Source of the DNA: Muribaculaceae bacterium
GTDB lineage: Bacteria > Bacteroidota > Bacteroidia > Bacteroidales > Muribaculaceae
Assembly (NCBI GenBank): GCA_016290325.1
Contig: JAEETL010000017.1
Span: forward strand, 1 to 55,578
Direction: 5' to 3'
DNA: 55,578 nt
Part shown: one piece after another, positions 51,953 to 55,578 of the stretch
Position numbering within the stretch: position 1 is the stretch's first letter
How the letters are laid out: each line of letters starts with the position of its first letter
Translations under genes and position numbers: made by a program
Notes under the pieces: generated by a model
What the model saw: the letters and a program-made list of their open reading frames with translations, nothing else
Database searches by the model: none
Told to the model about the DNA's origin: nothing

Positions 51953-53800
51953 ATGGCAGAAAAAAGAAAAAAACTGTTCGACCAATTCGCGCCTGTCACT
52001 CCTGAGGAGTGGCGTGCCAAGGCCGAAGTTGACCTGAAAGGGGCCGACTTTCAAAAGAAAATGGTTTGGCGGACAAACGAGGGTTTTGATGCACAACCGC
52101 TGTACCGCAGCGTTGACATCGCCGACCTGAAGCAAACCAAATCACTCCCCGGTGAGTTCCCCTATGTTCGCGGAACCCGCTACAACAACGACTGGAAGGT
52201 GCGCCAGAACATCAAGGTTGATGATGTGAAGGCTGCCAATGCCAAAGCGCTCGAGGTGCTCAACAAGGGCATCAATTCGATTGGTTTCCACATGCCTAAT
52301 GGTGATGTGGACTTGAAGGAACTCTTCAAGGGTATCACCCTTCCTGCTTGTGAAATCAACATCATGTGCTGCCCCAAGTGCGCCGTTAAGTATGCTAGAG
52401 AACTTGTTGATCTCTGCAAGGAGAATGGCTGCGAGGACACCTTTGTGGGCTCGATCGCCTTTAACCCGTTCAAGCGCACCTTCAAGCATGGTGAGCCGTT
52501 CCCTGGCGACATCGTTGCCATGGCTACCGAACTGATGAATGCTGTGAAGCCCGTTGCTCACCTGCGCGTGCTCACCGTTGACTCGTTGGCATTGAACAAT
52601 GCTGGTGCCTACATTTACCAGGAGTTAGGTTACGCACTGGCATGGGGTGCCGAGTGGATGGCTATGCTGACTGATGCAGGTTTCAGCGCCGATGAGGTGG
52701 CTAACCGCATCAAGTTCAACATGGGTATCTCGACTGTTTATTTCATGGAGATTGCCAAGTTCCGCGCCGCTCGCGAACTTTGGGCACTCATCGTTAAGCA
52801 GTTCAATCCCGCTAACGACTACTCGTGCATGATGAATGTCAATGCCGAGACCAGCTGCTTCAACATGACGATTTATGACAGCTATGTGAACCTGCTCCGT
52901 AGCCAGACCGAGGCCATGAGTGCCGCTCTGGCTGGTGTTGACTCACTGGTTGTCACCCCGTTTGACGCTCCCTACAAGAAGAGCGACGACTTCAGCGAGC
53001 GCATCGCCCGCAACCAGCAGATTCTGCTCAAGGAAGAGAGCCACCTCGACAAGGTCGTTGACCCCGCCGGCGGTTCCTACTATGTGGAGATGCTGACCAA
53101 GAACCTTGCCGAAGCTGCATGGAAGCTCTTCCTCGAGGTTGAGGACAAGGGTGGTTTCAAGGCCGCGCTTGAGAGCGGCGACATCATCAATGCTGTAAAT
53201 GCGACTGCCAACGCTCGCTTTGACAAGGTGGCTAAGCGTCGTGAGCAGCTCCTGGGTACCAACCAGTTCCCCAACTTTACCGAGAAGGCTGCCGACAAGG
53301 CCGACGCTCGCGAGGCTTGCTGCTGCCACTGCGGCTGCAACCATGAGGAGAAAGAGGGCGCTGTTGGTCTTAACACCAAGCGTCTGGCTGAGCAGTTCGA
53401 GGAGATTCGTCTTGCTACTGAACATGCTGCCAACACTCCCAAGGTGTTCATGCTCACCATTGGCAATCTGGCTATGCGTCTTGCTCGTGCCCAGTTCAGC
53501 GACAACTTCTTCGCTTGCGCTGGCTATGAGCTGATCGACAACAACGGTTTCAACACCGTCAAGGAAGGTGTTGACGCCGCTATGGAGAAGAAAGCCGACG
53601 TGGTTGTGCTTTGCTCCAGTGACGACGAGTATGCAGCCCTCATTCCCGAGGCAGTTAAGGAACTCGATGGCCGTGCCGAGCTCGTGCTCGCTGGTCCCGA
53701 GACCGATGAATTCAAGGCCCTGGGTATTACCAATTTCATCAATGTGCGCACCAACGTGCTTGCTACGTTAAAAGCCTTCAACGCTAAACTGTTAAAATGA
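51953..53800 (+). CDS. mutA: Methylmalonyl-CoA mutase small subunit
   Basis: A 615-residue MutA, the non-catalytic partner in the cobalamin-dependent interconversion of succinyl-CoA and (R)-methylmalonyl-CoA. The barrel (to about 435) and the C-terminal degenerate B12-fold domain (about 490-615, no DxHxxG cobalamin motif, as expected for MutA) are both present. The linker contains an unusual Cys-rich stretch, C456 C457 C458 H459 C460 G C462 N H464, within a Lys/Glu/Ala-rich segment. That looks like a metal-binding patch I do not associate with this subunit. mutB starts 10 nt after the stop. Confidence 0.93.
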   Translation: MAEKRKKLFDQFAPVTPEEWRAKAEVDLKGADFQKKMVWRTNEGFDAQPLYRSVDIADLKQTKSLPGEFPYVRGTRYNNDWKVRQNIKVDDVKAANAKALEVLNKGINSIGFHMPNGDVDLKELFKGITLPACEINIMCCPKCAVKYARELVDLCKENGCEDTFVGSIAFNPFKRTFKHGEPFPGDIVAMATELMNAVKPVAHLRVLTVDSLALNNAGAYIYQELGYALAWGAEWMAMLTDAGFSADEVANRIKFNMGISTVYFMEIAKFRAARELWALIVKQFNPANDYSCMMNVNAETSCFNMTIYDSYVNLLRSQTEAMSAALAGVDSLVVTPFDAPYKKSDDFSERIARNQQILLKEESHLDKVVDPAGGSYYVEMLTKNLAEAAWKLFLEVEDKGGFKAALESGDIINAVNATANARFDKVAKRREQLLGTNQFPNFTEKAADKADAREACCCHCGCNHEEKEGAVGLNTKRLAEQFEEIRLATEHAANTPKVFMLTIGNLAMRLARAQFSDNFFACAGYELIDNNGFNTVKEGVDAAMEKKADVVVLCSSDDEYAALIPEAVKELDGRAELVLAGPETDEFKALGITNFINVRTNVLATLKAFNAKLLK

Positions 53801-53810
53801 CGAGACGACT

Positions 53811-55578
53811 ATGAGACCGAATTTTAAGAATATAGATATCGCTAATGATGCTTTTAATGTAAAGCACAATCCCCTTCCCAAGGGCGAAGTGTGGAAGAAT
53901 GCCGAGCTCATCGACATTAAGCCGATTTATACCCACGAGGATATCGAGGGTCTGGAGCACCTGGAGTTTGTAGCAGGTATTCCTCCCTTCCTGGGTGGTC
54001 CTTACTCGCTGATGTATCCGTTCCGTCCGTGGACCGTTCGTCAGTATGCTGGTTTCTCGACCGCTGCCGAGTCCAACGCATTCTATCGCCGTAACCTGGC
54101 TTCTGGTCAGAAAGGTCTGTCCGTAGCATTTGACCTTCCCACCCACCGTGGCTACAACGCCGACAACCAGCGCGTGGTCGGTGACGTCGGCAAGGCAGGT
54201 GTGTCTATCTGCTCTGTAGAGGACATGAAGGTCCTGTTCGACGGTATCCCCTTGAACAAGATGTCAGTTTCCATGACCATGAACGGTGCTGTGCTGCCCA
54301 TCATGGCATTCTACATCGTGTCAGGTCTGGAGCAGGGTGCAAAGCTCGAGGAAATGGCCGGTACCATCCAGAACGATATTTTGAAGGAGTTCATGGTGCG
54401 TAACACCTACATCTATCCTCCCAAGTTTTCGATGCAGATTATCGCCAGCATCTTTGAGTACACCTCAAAGTATATGCCCAAGTTCAACTCGATCTCCATT
54501 TCGGGTTACCACATGCAGGAAGCAGGTGCTACCGCCGATATCGAGTTGGCTTACACCCTGGCCGATGGTATGGACTACATCCGCACTGGTGTGAACGCAG
54601 GTCTGTCTGTTGACGCCTTCGCTCCGCGTCTGTCGTTCTTCTGGGGTATCTCGATGAACTTCTTCACCGAGATTGCCAAGATGCGCGCTGGCCGTCTGTT
54701 GTGGGCCAAGATCGTGAAGAGCTTTGGCGCTGAGAATCCTAAGTCAATGTCGTTGCGTACCCACAGCCAGACCTCTGGCTGGTCGCTGACCGCTCAGGAT
54801 CCCTTCAACAACGTGGGCCGCACCTGTATCGAGGCTATGGCTGCTGCACAGGGTCACACCCAGTCGCTGCACACCAACGCGCTCGATGAGGCCATCGCAC
54901 TGCCTACCGACTTCTCGGCTCGTATTGCACGTAATACCCAGATCTACATCCAGCAGGAGACTTATACCACTAAGGTCATTGACCCGTGGGCTGGTTCCTA
55001 CTATGTAGAGGCTCTGACCGACGAACTCGTGCAGAAGGCATGGGCACACATCGAGGAGATTGAGAAGCTTGGCGGTATGGCTAAGGCTATCGAGACCGGC
55101 GTACCCAAGATGCGTATCGAGGAGGCTGCCGCCCGCACTCAGGCCCGCATCGACAGTGGCCGTCAGACCATCGTCGGCATCAACAAGTATGCCCTCGAGA
55201 AAGAGGCTCCCATCGACATCCTTGAGATCGACAACACCGAGGTTCGCAAGGAACAGGTTGAAGGTCTTGAGAAGTTGCGCGCTAACCGTGACGAGGCAAA
55301 GGTGAAAGCCGACCTCGCCGCTATCACCGAGTGCGTCAAGACCGGCAAGGGCAACTTGCTTGAGCTCGCTGTCGAGGCCGCTAAGGATCGCGCTTCGCTG
55401 GGTGAGATCAGCGATGCATGTGAGGAAGTCGTTGGACGTTACAAAGCAGTTGTTAAAACCATTTCAGGCGTGTATTCAGCAGAAACCAAATCAGATCCCG
55501 ACCTGGAAGAGGCTCGTCGCTTGACCGCCCTCTTTGCCAAGAAGGAAGGCCGTCAGCCCCGTATCATGATTGCCAAGA
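53811..55578 (+). CDS. mutB: Methylmalonyl-CoA mutase large subunit, N-terminal part
   Basis: The frame opens at ATG 53811 ([20 protein letters not shown]) and runs 589 codons off the right edge. [69 protein letters not shown] and [12 protein letters not shown] are strongly conserved MutB active-site blocks, including the CoA- and substrate-contacting Tyr, Arg and His residues. The window ends at [10 protein letters not shown], just before the cobalamin DxHxxG motif, which therefore cannot be checked. With mutA this forms the heterodimer for the propionate/succinate branch. Confidence 0.97.
   Translation, partial: MRPNFKNIDIANDAFNVKHNPLPKGEVWKNAELIDIKPIYTHEDIEGLEHLEFVAGIPPFLGGPYSLMYPFRPWTVRQYAGFSTAAESNAFYRRNLASGQKGLSVAFDLPTHRGYNADNQRVVGDVGKAGVSICSVEDMKVLFDGIPLNKMSVSMTMNGAVLPIMAFYIVSGLEQGAKLEEMAGTIQNDILKEFMVRNTYIYPPKFSMQIIASIFEYTSKYMPKFNSISISGYHMQEAGATADIELAYTLADGMDYIRTGVNAGLSVDAFAPRLSFFWGISMNFFTEIAKMRAGRLLWAKIVKSFGAENPKSMSLRTHSQTSGWSLTAQDPFNNVGRTCIEAMAAAQGHTQSLHTNALDEAIALPTDFSARIARNTQIYIQQETYTTKVIDPWAGSYYVEALTDELVQKAWAHIEEIEKLGGMAKAIETGVPKMRIEEAAARTQARIDSGRQTIVGINKYALEKEAPIDILEIDNTEVRKEQVEGLEKLRANRDEAKVKADLAAITECVKTGKGNLLELAVEAAKDRASLGEISDACEEVVGRYKAVVKTISGVYSAETKSDPDLEEARRLTALFAKKEGRQPRIMIAK

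Noticed and set aside
1..55578. CRISPR array
   Set aside because: No regularly spaced repeats with unique spacers were seen; the short arrays found are contiguous units of 7-8 nt.

Overview
The window reads as a chromosome segment of a gut-type Bacteroidales (Prevotella or Muribaculaceae-like). Reasons: nearly every gene start is preceded by the Bacteroidota -7 element TAnnTTTG rather than a TATAAT box; families typical of the phylum are present (DUF4252, DUF3667, a glycogen synthase of the eukaryote-like GT3 type, Rho with a long disordered insertion, a LptD-like barrel, split methylmalonyl-CoA mutase); and the metabolism (acetate, butyrate-type and propionate/succinate acyl-phosphate and CoA chemistry, glycogen, galactose, rhamnosidase, GH18) fits an anaerobic glycan fermenter. 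No calculation or database search was run; assignments rest on motif recognition.

Layout. 1-360: start of rpsP and a tRNA-Gln. 352-3839: an accessory island bounded by a 68-bp near-identical direct repeat that is the 3' end of the oxidoreductase gene preA. It holds phage-like structural remnants and, in the middle, two AT-rich convergent genes of unknown function. 3777-12000: preA-like dihydropyrimidine dehydrogenase, a LolC/E-type permease, a metallophosphoesterase/beta-propeller protein, udk-lptB and a secreted GH13 enzyme. 12030-18735: dnaK behind a putative sigma-54 promoter, then glycogen synthase and glucan phosphorylase. 18835-23021: lptD, a YiiX-type peptidase, a LysE-type exporter. 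23063-28239: ptb-buk, tatA-tatC and a CCA-transferase/Ogt fusion. 28287-31575: rho-ruvX-def. 31731-36514: deaminase, two paralogous outer-membrane barrels, nth, pheS, a secreted dockerin-like protein. 36622-40473: pgk, pta and ackA. 40428-41908: a broken phage tape-measure gene, a tiny membrane protein and a DUF4252 lipoprotein. 42038-45177: galK-galM-nucleotidyltransferase. 45215-51687: lipoprotein, DUF3667 protein, GH78 rhamnosidase, ECF S-component, GH18 protein. 51953-end: mutA and most of mutB.

Together the genes form a mostly ordinary core. Pgk, Pta and AckA carry glycolytic carbon to acetate with ATP formation, Ptb and Buk do the same for butyryl or similar acyl-CoA, and MutAB handles the succinate/propionate branch. 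The GH13, synthase and phosphorylase genes cover glucan storage and use.

The unusual parts are the preA-repeat island with its two-gene cargo, the dnaK control region, a terminator-like hairpin at the very start of the rho transcript, the CCA-Ogt fusion, a galactose cluster with a nucleotidyltransferase where galT would be expected, a Cys-rich insert in MutA, and a family of TTAGG-like short repeats in gene junctions.
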